DNA of 64,000 bases, from assembly GCF_010993775.1 (NCBI RefSeq), contig NZ_WOTO01000033.1, forward strand, positions 38,580 to 102,579. Direction: 5' to 3'. The notes beneath the pieces are model-generated. The model was not told where the DNA came from, searched no databases, and was given only the letters and a program-made list of their open reading frames with translations. This document shows positions 33,298-43,697 of the stretch, piece by piece. This DNA comes from Fodinicola feengrottensis (lineage in GTDB: Bacteria; Actinomycetota; Actinomycetes; Mycobacteriales; HKI-0501). Each line of letters begins with the position of its first letter. Positions within the stretch are counted from its first letter, which is position 1. The position numbers and the translations under genes were made by a program.

Positions 33298-33741
33298 CTA
33301 GCGGAGACGGCGGCTTAGACCTGCCGCGAGAGCGTCCATGTCGGCTTCGGAAACCTGCAGGTCGGGGGCCACTCCGAGGCGCGCGAAAATCTTCGGACCC
33401 ACCTGGGTGGATGGCAGGTCCGGCAGCCGCGGCACCAGGTGGAAGTGGACATGGCTGAAGCCGGCCGCCTCGGCGAACTGCACGACATATGTCTTGGAGC
33501 AGCCCAGCTCGGCGTGCAAGGCACGGGAAACCCGCACTTGCCAGCTGCCCAGCGCGGCGGCCTCGTCGTCGGTGAGTTCGGCGACCGTGGTCACGTGCCG
33601 GCGCGGAAGCAGCACGAGCCAGCCGGGCAGCGAGGACGTAATGACGTGCGCGACCCGCCAGTGGTCGTCGTACGCGATCCGCTCGCGCGGCGGCGCGGTC
33701 GCCAGCCCAGCTTCCTGGGCGCAGGTGTAGCAGTCGATCAA
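33298..33741 (-). CDS. HIT-family hydrolase
   Basis: About 147 residues. TTG 33741 is chosen: GGAG lies upstream and TTGA overlaps the pcrA stop. HIT triad is HVHFHLVPR; also CYTCAQEAGL and LVLLPRRHVTTVAEL. Family hydrolyses nucleotide conjugates such as AMP-lysine or Ap4A. The N-terminal CxxC (CYTC) resembles zinc-binding HIT members. Confidence 0.87.
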   Translation of the reverse strand: MIDCYTCAQEAGLATAPPRERIAYDDHWRVAHVITSSLPGWLVLLPRRHVTTVAELTDDEAAALGSWQVRVSRALHAELGCSKTYVVQFAEAAGFSHVHFHLVPRLPDLPSTQVGPKIFARLGVAPDLQVSEADMDALAAGLSRRLR

Positions 33742-36166
33742 ATCTTCTCCAGCGGGGCGAACCGCAGCAGCAGCCATTTCCTCCCGATGTTCGAACCGAA
33801 GTCGACCTCGGCCTGCTGCTTCTCAGCGACGCCCCCGCAGCCCGACGACGGTGCCCATCCCGAAGCTGTCGTGGGGTGACCCGGTCGCCGACATCGAGCA
33901 CCGGAACCTCCCGACCTCCAGGGCCGGCCGAGGCCGCTCTGGACCGGGTCGGGCGAGAATACGTTGAGGTCATGCCCCGGTTCGCGAGCTTCTCCTGGGC
34001 GCTGCTGCCGTTCCACCGGGACCGCTCGGCCCGGCTCGGTTCCTCCCGGTCCACGTTGATCAGCGAGGCCGGGATCTCCTCCAGGAACCGCGAGGGCGGG
34101 TTGTACTGCGGCTGGCCCCACGCCGTACGAGTGAAGGCGCGGGACAGGTAGAGCCGGGACTGGGCGCGGGTGATGCCGACATACGCCAGCCGGCGCTCCT
34201 CCTCCAGCTCCTTCGCGTCGCCGAGCGAGCGCAGGTGCGGGAAGACGCCGTCCTCCAGGCCAGTCAGGAACACCACCGGGAATTCCAGGCCCTTCGCGGT
34301 GTGCAGCGTCATCAAAGTGACCATGCCGGCCTTGCGGCCGGACTCACCATCCTCCGGCGCGTCCGGCACCGAGTCGGCGTCCGCGACCAGCGCCACCTGC
34401 TCGAGGAACCCGGCCAGCGTGATCGGATCGCCGGCGGCGGCCGCCCGCCCGGTCGGCGAACTCGCGGGCCACGCTGACCAGTTCCTGCAGGTTTTCCACC
34501 CGGGACTCGTCCTGCGGGTCGGTGCTCGCCTCCAGCTCGCTGATATAGCCGGTCGAGCCAAGCAGTTCCTCCAGCAGCTCAGCCGGCGCCTCGGTCTCCA
34601 CTTTGGCTCGTACGTTGGACATCACCGCGGTGAACTCGGCGATCGCGTTGATCGCGCGGGTCGAGATGCCCGGCGCCTGCGCGCTTTTTCCAGCGCCGCG
34701 CCAAAAAAGAGATCCGTTCCCGGTCGGCGAGCGCGGCCACGCAGGCCTCCGCACGATCGCCGATGCCCCGCTTGGGCACATTCAGGATGCGCCGAACGCT
34801 CACCGTGTCGTCCGGATTGGACAGCGCCCGCAAATAGGCCAGCGCGTCCCGGACTTCCTTGCGCTCGTAGAACCGCACCCCGCCGACCACTTTGTACGGC
34901 AACCCGACCCGGATGAAGATTTCCTCGAAAACCCGGGACTGTGCGTGCGTTCGTACGGTAGAAAATCGCCACGTCGCCGGGCCGCGTCTGGTCCGCGTCG
35001 CACAGCCGGTCCACCTCGCCGGCCACCCAGGCCGCCTCGTCGTGTTCGTTGTCCGCCACGTAAAGCCGGATCTTCTCGCCATCACCGGAATCCGACCAGA
35101 GGTTTTTTGGCTTGCGCTCGGTGTTCCGGGTGATGACCTCGTTGGCCGCGGAAAGGATTGTCTGAGTGGAGCGGTAATTCTGCTCCAGCAGGATTGTCCG
35201 GGCATTCGGGTAATCCCGCTCGAATTCCATGATGTTGCGAATACTGGCCCCACGGAACGCATAAATGGACTGGTCCGCGTCACCGACCACGCAGAGCTCG
35301 GCCGGCGGCAGGTCCTCCTCGTCGGACTCGGTGGCTTGCGGGCGTACCAGATCGCCGTCGACCGTGCGCTTTTCGGGCATCCCACCGACCAACTCGCGGA
35401 TCAACGCGTACTGCGCGTGGTTGGTGTCCTGATATTCGTCCACCATCACACGTGCCGGAACCGCCGCCGGTAGTGCTCGGCGACCGCCGGGAAGGCGCGC
35501 AGCATGTTGACCGTGGTCATGATCAGGTCGTCGAAGTCCATCGCGTGCGCCTCGGCCAGCCGGCGCTGATAGGCCGTGTAGGCCTCGGCCAGCGCGCGGT
35601 CCGCGGCACCGGCCGCCCGGGCCGAGAACTCCGCCGGGTCGACCAGCTCGTTCTTCAGGTTGCTGACCTTGCCGGTCAACGCCCGAGCCGGATACTGCTT
35701 GGGATCCAGATCCAGCTCGCGGGCCACCAACGTCATCAGCCGCCGGGAATCATCGGCGTCATAGATGGAAAAACTGCTCTTCATGCCGATCGTCTTGGCT
35801 TCCGCGCGCAGGATCCGCACGCACGCGGAGTGGAACGTCGACACCCACATCACCCGGGCCCGATTGCCGACCAGCCCGCTGACCCGCTCCTTCATCTCGC
35901 CGGCGGCCTTGTTGGTGAAGGTGATCGCGAGAATCTGACCGGGGCACATTGCGGGCGGCCAGCAGATAGGCGATCCGGTGAGTAAGGACCCGGGTCTTGC
36001 CGGACCCAGCGCCGGCCACGATCAGCAGCGGACTGCCGGCGTGCGTGACCGCGGCCGACTGGGCGTCATTCAGCCCCTCCAGCAGACGGTCAGGATCCAG
36101 CCCGCCGCGACGCCGCTTCGCGGGCTGTTCACCGGCGGGTACCTGAACGTCGAAAAGGGTACTCAT
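33738..36166 (-). CDS. pcrA: UvrD/PcrA-type DNA helicase (seven or more frameshifts)
   Basis: Superfamily 1A 3'-5' helicase. From ATG 36166: GLNDAQSAAVTHAGSPLLIV, Walker A AGAGSGKTRVLTHR, AITFTNKAAGEMKERV (Ia), MVDEYQDTNHAQY (II), VVGDADQSIYAFRGA (III), LEQNYRSTQTIL (IV), TLHTAKGLEFPVVFLTGLED (V), EERRLAYVGITRAQ (VI), and the C-terminal VPVLDVGDRVTHDSFGMG and LLRFAPLEKI. Frames change near 35950, 35450, 34940, 34690, 34440, 33975 and 33860. An essential-type gene, so errors are more likely than decay. Confidence 0.9.
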
Positions 36167-36311
36167 CGTGCCCCAGTGTAGGCGCCGACGCTGAACACAC
36201 GTTCGACCGGCGCCGGGTGTTTCGTCCCTAGCGCCACAGCGCTGCTGGGGTGGATCTTGAAGTGTGGGACGACGGTTCCACAAACGGCCATCGCCGTGGC
36301 AGACTAGCGGC

Positions 36312-36371
36312 ATGCACTCGCAGCACACCCGATTTTTCTACGGCGTCCGAGCCTCGGCCGCCGTGGACTGA
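36312..36371 (+). CDS. Aromatic leader peptide of an attenuator
   Basis: A 19-codon reading frame, MHSQHTRFFYGVRASAAVD-stop, too short for normal gene calls. It carries Phe-Phe-Tyr in the middle, like the Trp-Trp-Trp of actinomycete trp leader peptides, and ends 20 bp before a terminator and 91 bp before chorismate mutase. Ribosome stalling at FFY would report low Phe/Tyr. Inference from layout; codon-specific stalling is the established mechanism for such leaders. Confidence 0.6.
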   Translation: MHSQHTRFFYGVRASAAVD

Positions 36372-36391
36372 TCGCGCTACCCAGACCACTC

Positions 36392-36419
36392 GCCCCGAGC
36401 TGACAGCCGGGGCTTTTTT
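36392..36419 (+). terminator. Attenuator terminator before chorismate mutase
   Basis: GCCCCG (36392-36397) and GCT (36399-36401) pair with AGC (36405-36407) and CGGGGC (36408-36413), followed by TTTTTT (36414-36419). A CTCGG in the end of the leader peptide frame can pair with CCGAG of the left arm, a possible antiterminator. Confidence 0.72.
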
Positions 36420-36462
36420 CATGTCCGAGGCTGGCAGCCGGAACCTCACCCCAGGAGCAACC

Positions 36463-36735
36463 GTGACCACCCAGCCCACCACCACCGCCACGCCGGATGA
36501 CCAGATCGGCGAGTGGCGCGTACGCATCGACGAGATCGACGCCGCGATCATCGAGCTCTGGAACGAGCGATCCCGGATCTCTGGCGAGGTCGGCAAGGCC
36601 CGCCGCGCGGCCGGCGGCCCCCGGCTGGTGTTGTCCCGCGAACAGCGGATCCTGGAGCGCTACCGCAGGGGCCTCGGCGCCATCGGCGTACGAGTGGCCA
36701 TGCTCGTGCTGGAATCAGGCCGCGGCCCGCTGTAA
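36463..36735 (+). CDS. Chorismate mutase (AroQ type)
   Basis: 90 residues from GTG 36463 (CCAGGAG upstream). The helical AroQ fold is visible: GEWRVRIDEIDAAIIELWNE, RSRISGEVGKARRAAGGPRL, SREQRILERYRRGLGAIGVR. Converts chorismate to prephenate for Phe/Tyr synthesis. Short monofunctional form, common in actinomycetes. Expression is likely controlled by the leader peptide and terminator immediately upstream. Confidence 0.88.
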   Translation: MTTQPTTTATPDDQIGEWRVRIDEIDAAIIELWNERSRISGEVGKARRAAGGPRLVLSREQRILERYRRGLGAIGVRVAMLVLESGRGPL

Positions 36736-36790
36736 CCACGCCACGTCGTTACCTTCGGCAGGGGTGGTGAGCCCCAGTACGCTCGGCGAC

Positions 36791-37525
36791 ATGACATATC
36801 CGCCATCGATCACGCCGGCTGACGACATCAGCAGGGTGCTCGCGATCGCCGCCCACCCCGACGACCTCGACTTCGGCGCCGCCGGCACCGTCGCGCAGTG
36901 GACCAAAGCCGGCGTCGAGGTGACCTATTGCCTGGTCACTCGCGGTGATGCCGGTGGTTTCGACGACACCCCACGGACCGAGATCCCGCGGATCCGGGAG
37001 GCCGAGCAGCGCGCCGCGGCGGCCGCTGTCGGGGTCACCGACGTGCGGTTCCTGGACGGCTATATGGACGGTGCCGTCTACGTCACGCACGAGCTGCGCC
37101 GGGACCTCAGCCGGGTGATCCGGCAGGTCCGCCCGGAACGGGTGTTGGCGCCGGCGATCGAGCGCGACTACTCCCGGCTCGGCACCGCCCACCCGGACCA
37201 CAAGGCGGTCGGCGAGGCCGCCTTCGCGGCGATTTTTCCGGACGCCCGCAACGCTTTCGCGCATCCGGAGCTGCTCGCCGAGGGTCTGCAGCCGTGGACG
37301 GTCAGCGAACTGTGGCTGATGGACGCTCCCGGTCCGGATTTCGGGGTGGACATCACCGACGCCATGGACGCGAAGATCGCCGCTTTACGGTCACACGTCT
37401 CGCAAATGGCCGACCCGGACGCGATGGAAGCCCGGATCCGGCGGTATTCGACCACCCGCGCCGCCGATTTCGGGCTCGGGCCAGGCCGGCAGGCCGAGTC
37501 CTTCATCGTCCTGCGCACCGGCTGA
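36791..37525 (+). CDS. PIG-L family deacetylase
   Basis: Intact 244 residues. Zinc motif LAIAAHPDDLDFGAAGTVAQ and the distal histidine in GTAHPDHKAVGEAAF; also YCLVTRGDAGGFDD and EQRAAAAAVGVTDVRFLDG. Family removes N-acetyl groups from GlcNAc-type substrates such as mycothiol intermediates, but this could also be an uncharacterised member. Three bases before the ROK gene, likely one transcript. Confidence 0.88.
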   Translation: MTYPPSITPADDISRVLAIAAHPDDLDFGAAGTVAQWTKAGVEVTYCLVTRGDAGGFDDTPRTEIPRIREAEQRAAAAAVGVTDVRFLDGYMDGAVYVTHELRRDLSRVIRQVRPERVLAPAIERDYSRLGTAHPDHKAVGEAAFAAIFPDARNAFAHPELLAEGLQPWTVSELWLMDAPGPDFGVDITDAMDAKIAALRSHVSQMADPDAMEARIRRYSTTRAADFGLGPGRQAESFIVLRTG

Positions 37526-37528
37526 CCG

Positions 37529-38714
37529 ATGGCCGGCATCCCCGCGTCGACGGCGTCGCTGCGGGCCGCCAACACCCGACGTGTGCTGGAGGCGCTGCGC
37601 CGCGGGCCAGCCAGCCAAGCTGACCTGGCCCGGCGGACGGGGCTGTCCCCGGCGACCGTGTCGGCGATCGTACGTACCCTCACCGCGGCCGGATCCGTGC
37701 AGGTCAGCGTGGCGACCAGCAACGGCCGGCGAGCGAACCGGGTGCGCTGGGCCTGGGCGGCGGTCCGCTGGCCGCCGGCATCGACGTCGACCACCGGCAC
37801 CTGCGGGTCGTGGTCGGTACGAGCGGTGGCAGCGGCGGTCCGGTGTTGGCCGAGCGGGCCGTCCGGCTGGCCACCGACCTGACCGCCGCAGCCGGCTTGG
37901 ACACCGCGATCCGGCTGCTGGACGACGCGCTGACCAGCATCAACGCTAGTCGCGACGAACTCGCGGCGGTCGCCGTCGGGCTGCCGGCGCCAGTGGACCT
38001 GCGGACCGGCCTGGTCGGCTCGTCGTCGATCCTGCCGGCGTGGGTGGGCGTACGGGCCGAGGACGGACGCGCGCTGCGGGAGCGGCTCGATCTGCCGGTG
38101 GTAGTGGACAACGACTCGAACCTCGGCGCGCTTGGCGAGATGACCTGGGGCGCCAGCGTCGGGCGCCGGGATTCGGCCTATATCAAGGCATCCACCGGCA
38201 TCGGCGCCGGCCTGGTGATCGCCGGCGAGCTGTTCCGCGGCCGGGCCGGTACCGCCGGCGAGATCGGCCACACCACCATTGACGAGAACGGGCCGATCTG
38301 CCGCTGCGGCAACCGTGGCTGCCTGGAAATGCTGGCCGGCGTACCAATTTTGCTGCGGTTGCTGGAACAGGCCTACGGGCGGCCGATGACGTTGCCGGCG
38401 GCGATCTCGCGGGCCCGGGCGGGGGGGACGCTGGCTGCGCGCGCGTGTTGGCCGACGCCGGCCGGCACATCGGGGTCGCCATCGCCAACCTCGCCAACCT
38501 GCTCAATCCGGAGGTCATTGTGGTCGGCGGCGAGCTCGTCGAGGCCGGCGACATGCTGCTGGATCCGATGCGTACGGTCCTTCGGCGCTATGCCATTCCC
38601 AGCGCCGCCTCCACCGCCGAGGTGGTACCGGCCGCGCTGGGCGAGCGGGCCGAAGCCCTCGGCGCCCTCGCGCTGGCCCTGGACAAGGCCGAACACCTCA
38701 CGTACGAAGGCTAA
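37529..38714 (+). CDS. ROK-family transcription regulator (two frameshifts)
   Basis: About 395 residues. N-terminal winged HTH (ANTRRVLEALRRGPASQADL, ARRTGLSPATVSAIVRTL), then a sugar-kinase-like domain: VVVDNDSNLGALGEMTWGA, YIKASTGIGAGLVIAGELFR, GEIGHTTI and the zinc site CRCGNRGCLEM. Shifts near 37750 and at a G7 run (38421-38427). Probably a sugar-responsive repressor; ligand unknown. Confidence 0.87.
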
Positions 38715-38755
38715 ACCGCCGCCGGGTTTTTTTCGTCGTGTCGACGACAAAAACG

Positions 38756-38968
38756 TCAAGCTCGCGGAAGGTCGTCGTCCGGGTGGGGGCTGGCGATGAG
38801 GGTGGCGGCGATGTTGACCGCGACCCGTTGCAAGCCCAGGAGCTGCCGCGGCTCGTCGGTGGCCCGTCCAGGGCGCAGGCCCGGATAGCCGACAGGTCGC
38901 GGGCCGCTCAGCTGGATCCGGGAACCCCGGGCAATCGGGGTGTCGCGAGGGATCCGTTCGTACGCCAT
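38756..38968 (-). CDS. Hypothetical small protein
   Basis: 70 residues from ATG 38968 (MAYERIPRDTPIARGSRIQL ... ASPHPDDDLPRA). No recognised domain. The start has a TTGTCATACTTT just upstream that could be promoter-like, but no ribosome site, so expression is unsure. It ends 42 bp past the ROK stop on the opposite strand. Confidence 0.35.
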   Translation of the reverse strand: MAYERIPRDTPIARGSRIQLSGPRPVGYPGLRPGRATDEPRQLLGLQRVAVNIAATLIASPHPDDDLPRA

Positions 38969-39215
38969 CACAAAAGTATGACAACCAAGACCAGTCCGGC
39001 CTACCGGCCAGCGGGGGGACACATCCCTCGCCCCAACGGGCACACCTTCGGCCACCCCCTACCCCGCCGCACCCCATTTCTGGAACGATCCCGCATCCCA
39101 ACTTCAATGGGACCGTCACGTTCACAACCAAGTTGACCAACTTCGACGGAACCAGCCCGTGTTCTCACCCCGTGCGGGACAGCACGGTTAAACCACAGTT
39201 GGCGCACTTCGACGG

Positions 39216-39285
39216 GACCCAGCCCCGTCCGGCGCCATCGGCCGCCAGGCCGACGTTTGTCGCCCCTCCGGCAGGGGCGTCGGTC
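39216..39285 (+). repeat. Intergenic repeat A, copy 1
   Basis: 70-bp segment beginning GACCCAGCCCCGTCCGGCGC and ending GGCAGGGGCGTCGGTC, repeated in inverted orientation at 47301-47368 with two substitutions and two single-base gaps. It is immediately preceded by shorter related units around 39100-39215 (each with AACTTC-ACGG-ACC) and a palindromic AAGTTGACCAACTT. Confidence 0.75.
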
Positions 39286-39319
39286 CTCAGACCCTGCGGT
39301 TTTTGCAGGGTCTGAGGAC
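39283..39319. terminator. Perfect 15-bp hairpin
   Basis: GTCCTCAGACCCTGC (39283-39297) pairs with GCAGGGTCTGAGGAC (39305-39319); the 7-base loop is GGTTTTT. Terminator-like, at the edge of repeat A. No gene lies in 38969-39721; that interval is all repeats. Confidence 0.6.
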
Positions 39320-39353
39320 CGGCTCTCGTAGCCGTAGTCGACGACGCGCCCGC

Positions 39354-39575
39354 GCCGAAGGCGCCAGAAATACAGGGCGGATCGGCAGTAAGCACGAGAA
39401 AACCCCACCCCGACACCGCCCTTTGGTGTCGGGGTGGGGTTTTCTCATGCCTGGTAGACGAGACGACGCACCCTCACAGCAAACGCCCTTAACCAGGACG
39501 CTCACCTCCGCAGCAAACAACGCCCTTAACCAAGGCGCTCACCTCCGCAGCAAACACCGCCCTAGCCAAGGCCAC
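39354..39575 (+). repeat. Intergenic repeat B, copy 1 (hairpin plus 37-bp tandem units)
   Basis: Begins GAAGGCGCCAGAAATACAGG, contains a perfect 22-bp hairpin (39396-39417 with 39425-39446), then CTGGTAGACGAGACG and about 2.5 tandem units of 37 bp (CGCCCTTAACC at 39484 and 39521, CGCCCTAGCC at 39558; each unit has GCTCACCTCCGCAGCAAAC). An inverted second copy lies at 45170-45383. 39576-39721 shows nothing more. Confidence 0.75.
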
Positions 39576-39721
39576 CGTTTCGCAACAGTCAGAGTTGATA
39601 CGAGCGACAACACCACTCAACACAAGCCGCGACTCGACGCAGTCCCCCTCAGCCGACTCGGATGCCGGGGACGCAGCCCAAGAGAAAGCCCAAGAGAAAA
39701 TCCAAAAGAAAATGCAAAAGA

Positions 39722-40885
39722 CTACCGAGCCTCCACCAAATCCGCCGCCTCCACCGCGCCACCGGCTTTTGCGATGATGGCTTGCATTTCGTCCAGTCGG
39801 GTGCGGATGCCGCGGTCGGCGGCGACGTCGTCCACGGCCGTACGCAGCATGGTGGCGGTGATGTCGTCGGTGACGAGGCGGCGGCCCAGGCCGAGTTCTT
39901 CGACGCGCTCGGCGTTGGCTTGTTGTTCTGGCTGTTGCGGCACCGCGACCAGCGGTACGCCGTAGAGCAGCGATTCCATTGTCGAGTTCATGCCGGTGTG
40001 CGAAAGGAAAGCATCGGCGTGCTGCAGGACAAGGGTCTGCGGGAAGGTTGGGCGTACGTCGAAGTTCGCTGGCAAGTCACCAAGAAGCGCCGGGTCGACG
40101 CCTCCGGTGGCCATCGCGACCTGCCACTTGCCGTCGCCGAAGGCTGCCACGCACATCTGGAAGAAATCGGGGCGGTTGTTGAAAACTGTGCCGAGCGAGA
40201 TGAACAGCAGTGGCCGGCCCTGGGTCGGTGGCTGCCAGTCGCCGCGGTCCGGCCGCTGGCCAACCAACGGCCCGACGAACCTGAACCGGTCGTCGAAGGT
40301 GTCGCCGGCCGGCTGGAACTCGCGCGGGATGAAGACGATCGTACGGTCCGACGGCGGCCCGGCCACCGGGTGCGGGAGGGCGGCGAGGCCCAGCTCGGTG
40401 GCGAGTTCGCCCAGCTCCGCCATCATCTGCTCCCTGGTGGCCTCGTCGACCACCGGCAGCATCCTGTTGAACAGCGAAAAATGTTCGTTGGCGGCGAAAA
40501 CCGGGACGAGCGTGATGTCTGGTACGGCCAGTTTCTCGGCGAGGACACGGCCCAGCAGCGTGCTGATGTCGAAGCAGACGGCGTCCGGCCGGTCCCGCTC
40601 GAACCGTTCCATCAGGACCGGGTAGCTGGCCCGGGTTTCGGCGATCAGGTGGCGGATCCGGCCGAGCACCATCTCCGGCCCGAAGGTCAATGCGCCGCCC
40701 GCGTCGACGCCGCCCCACACCGTCGGGACCAGGGTCGCGCCGGCCGCTTCGACTTCGACGCGGCGCTTGGCGTCGGTCACGTAGCTGACCCGGTGACCGC
40801 GGTCGACCAGCTCACGCACCAGCGGGAGGGTCGGGTTGAGGTGCCCGGACGCGGACACGCTGGTGAAAAGGTAGTGCTTGGACAT
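39722..40885 (-). CDS. MGT-type macrolide-like glycosyltransferase (GT1)
   Basis: Intact, about 387 residues from ATG 40885 (GGAAGG upstream). GT-B fold: HYLFTSVSASGHLNPTLPLV at the front, PLLFISLGTVFNNRPDFF, and the nucleotide-sugar motif ADAFLSHTGMNSTMESLLYG then VPLVAVPQQPEQQANAERVE. Transfers a sugar from a UDP- or TDP-donor to a small hydrophobic acceptor; closest in look to macrolide-inactivating transferases. Acceptor unknown. Confidence 0.88.
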   Translation of the reverse strand: MSKHYLFTSVSASGHLNPTLPLVRELVDRGHRVSYVTDAKRRVEVEAAGATLVPTVWGGVDAGGALTFGPEMVLGRIRHLIAETRASYPVLMERFERDRPDAVCFDISTLLGRVLAEKLAVPDITLVPVFAANEHFSLFNRMLPVVDEATREQMMAELGELATELGLAALPHPVAGPPSDRTIVFIPREFQPAGDTFDDRFRFVGPLVGQRPDRGDWQPPTQGRPLLFISLGTVFNNRPDFFQMCVAAFGDGKWQVAMATGGVDPALLGDLPANFDVRPTFPQTLVLQHADAFLSHTGMNSTMESLLYGVPLVAVPQQPEQQANAERVEELGLGRRLVTDDITATMLRTAVDDVAADRGIRTRLDEMQAIIAKAGGAVEAADLVEAR

Positions 40886-41126
40886 ATGTACGCCTTCCAC
40901 GGTGAATTTTGCCTCCGTGCGGAGCCTATGGACGCCAGGGCAATAATTCAACCCCTGATGAATTAATGTCCGCAGATCTTGCCCGAACGGAAACTACGTT
41001 CAGGACTCGAACGAAAAAAAAAACCGACATTAGGCCCGATTTTTCGTCAGGTATTGACGTAACCTAGATCACTGTTGCAGAGTCCGGTCGCCCAGTGCAC
41101 ACATCTTCATTCGCGGGAGAGACCCG

Positions 41127-43411
41127 ATGCCGAGCAAATTTGGGTTACCGAAAAGACGCCTGCTCCTGCCCGCCGCGGTGTCCGCGCTGGCGCTGGTCGG
41201 AGCCGGGTTCGCGGCCGGCGGCGGGAGCAGCGCGACCGCCGCCGCCCCGGTGGCGTACACAGACGCCAAGGCTCCGGTCGCGGCGCGCGTCGCGGACCTG
41301 CTGCACAAGATGACGCTGCCCGAGAAGGTCGGCCAGATGGTCCAGATCCGGGTCGGCAAGCTGCGCGGGAACTGCGACTACAACAAACGGGCCGCTGGTC
41401 GACTCGTGCCTGGCCGACGTGCTGGTGACCAACCACGCCGGATCGATCCTGTCAGGTGGCGGGGACGGCGCTTTCCCCGATAACAGCCCGCAAAACTGGG
41501 CCGACACGATCAACGGCATCCAGCATTACACGCTGACACACAACCGGCTGCCCATCCCGATCATCTACGGCGCGGACGGGGTGCACGGGCACAACGACGT
41601 GGCCGGGGCGACGATTTTTCCCGCACCAGATCGGCGTCGGCGCGACCTGGGACCCGACGCTGGCCCGCCAGCTCGGAGTTTCCACCGCGAACGCGATGGT
41701 CGCCACCGGCGTGAACTGGGATTTCGCGCCTGTCTCAGACGTTTCCCGGGACGCTCGCTGGGGTCGCTACTACGAAACGTATTCGGAAGACCCGTATTTG
41801 GCTGGCGCGCTGGCCGCCAGTACGGTCACCGGCCTGCAGTCCAGCGGGCAACTCACCGCCACCGCCAAGCACTTCGCCGGCTATTCCGAACCGCAAAGCG
41901 GCCACGACCGTACGCCGGCACAGCTCCCGGTCCGCTACCTGCAGGACATTTTCCTGCCGTCCTTCGCCGCCCAAATAAACGCGGGCGTGGACGTGGCGAT
42001 GCCGGATTCCGGTTCCGTTAACGGCATTCCGGTGCATTCCTCGAAATACATGCTGACCACCCAACTGCGGGACCGGCTCGGGTTCACCGGTGTGGTGTGC
42101 AGCGACTGGAATGACATCGCGCAACTGCAAAGCAGCTATCACCTGGTTTCCACGTACCCGCAGGCGATAGCACTGGCGGTCAACGCCGGCGTCGACATGG
42201 CGATGGAACCGGCGGACGCGCACGCCTTCACCTCCGGGCTCCTCGCGGACGTGCAGTCCGGCGCGGTCAGCCGGGCCCGGATCGACCAGGCGGTCGGCCG
42301 CATCCTGACCCTGAAATTCAAGCTCGGCCTTTTCGAGCACCCGTACGTGGATGCCAGTACGGCCAACAAAACCGTCGACAACGCCGACCGGCCACTGGCC
42401 CGTACCGCAGCGACCGAGTCGATTGTGTTGCTGCGCAACCAGAACAACGTGCTTCCGCTGAACCCGGCGACCTCCAAGATCGTGCTCACCGGTGACAGCG
42501 CGGACAACCTCTCCCAGCAGATGGGTGGTTGGACGATCGGCTGGCAGGGCGTGCCGGACGACAACTCCCCCAAGCCGCCGGTGGTGACACCGTTGCAGGC
42601 GATGAAAGAAGTCGCCGGCGATCGGATCACGTACGCGCCAACTGCCTCCGACGCGGTCAGCAAAGCCAGTGGCGCGGACGCGGTTGTCGTGGTGCTGGGT
42701 GAAAAAGCCGGCGCGGAAGGGCCCGGGGACGTACGTGACCCGGCTTTCACCCCGGCCCAGCAGCAACTGGTGGATTCGTTGCAGGCAACCGGAAAGCCGG
42801 TGATCGTGGTGCTGATGACCGGCCGGCCGCGGGCGCTGGGCTCGATCGCCGACGCGAACGCGATCCTGCAGTCGTGGCTGCCTGGCACCGAGGGCGGGCA
42901 CGCGGTTTCCGACGTGCTTTTCGGTACCGCCAACCCCAGCGGCAAGCTGCCGGTGTCGTGGCCGAAGGTCGCCAGCGACGAGCCGATGTCGTATCAGACG
43001 CTGCCAGCCAACGGAACGAACACGTACGACCCGGCCTATCCCTTCGGTTTTGGCTTGTCGTACACCACATTCACCACCTCCGGCCTCGCGGTGACACCGA
43101 CGATTTCGCGCCATGGCACGGCAACCGCGAGCGTGACCGTCAGCAACACCGGGTCCCGAGCCGGCACCGCGGTGATCCCGCTTTACCTGCATCGGCCGGT
43201 CAGTCCGGTGCTGATGCCGAACAAGCAGCTGGTCGGCTTCGCGCGGGTGACGCTCGCGGCCGGCGCATCGCAAACGGTGACCGTCCCGATCGCAGCCAAA
43301 CAGCTCGCGGTCACGCCCGGGGACGTGGACGGCGGTGCGGTGCCCACCGTGCTGCCCGGCGGCTACCAGGTCATGACCGACACGCAGACCGTCGACTTCA
43401 CCGTACGGTAA
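41127..43411 (+). CDS. Secreted glycoside hydrolase family 3 beta-glucosidase-like enzyme (two frameshifts)
   Basis: About 760 residues. Signal peptide LLLPAAVSALALVGAGFAAG; N-terminal TIM barrel with ADLLHKMTLPEKVGQMVQIR, YGADGVHGHND, ATGVNWDFAPVSDVSRDARW, TAKHFAGYSEPQSGHDRTP and nucleophile Asp in FTGVVCSDWND; C-terminal alpha/beta sandwich (ESIVLLRNQNNVLPL) and fibronectin III-like end (YPFGFGLSYTTF). Frames change near 41390 and 41620. Cleaves beta-glucosides outside the cell. Confidence 0.9.
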
Positions 43412-43529
43412 CCAAGAATCTCCCAACTCCGGTGCCGGCCATCCGCTCAACCCGGGTGGCCGGCGCCGGGCACCACTCACCGACCTGATCCCGGCGAGCG
43501 GGGACTTCCCATCCCCGCCGCCACCAGAG

Positions 43530-43610
43530 GGCCCTCTTCTCCTGCGCACACCCCGGTCCCGCCGGCGTCACGCCCGCGACGCCGTCCGGATCGGGCAGGA
43601 GAAGAGGGCC
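43530..43610. terminator. Long hairpin downstream of the GH3 gene
   Basis: GGCCCTCTTCTCCTGC (43530-43545) pairs perfectly with GCAGGAGAAGAGGGCC (43595-43610); the 49-base loop contains a further GGCGTC/GACGCC pair. Followed by TTCACCTTAA. Confidence 0.65.
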
Positions 43611-43697
43611 TTCACCTTAAGAGTCATTTATGTGCCTTTACTACCCCTGTGGTTTAGGTAGGGTGCGAATACTTGTTCGCATCCGAGAGGAAACCGC

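Noticed and set aside
39481..39575. 37-bp tandem units as a CRISPR array or plasmid iteron origin
   Set aside because: Units are head to tail without spacers, no cas or rep gene is near, and a second copy exists at 45.2 kb; treated as a dispersed repeat.
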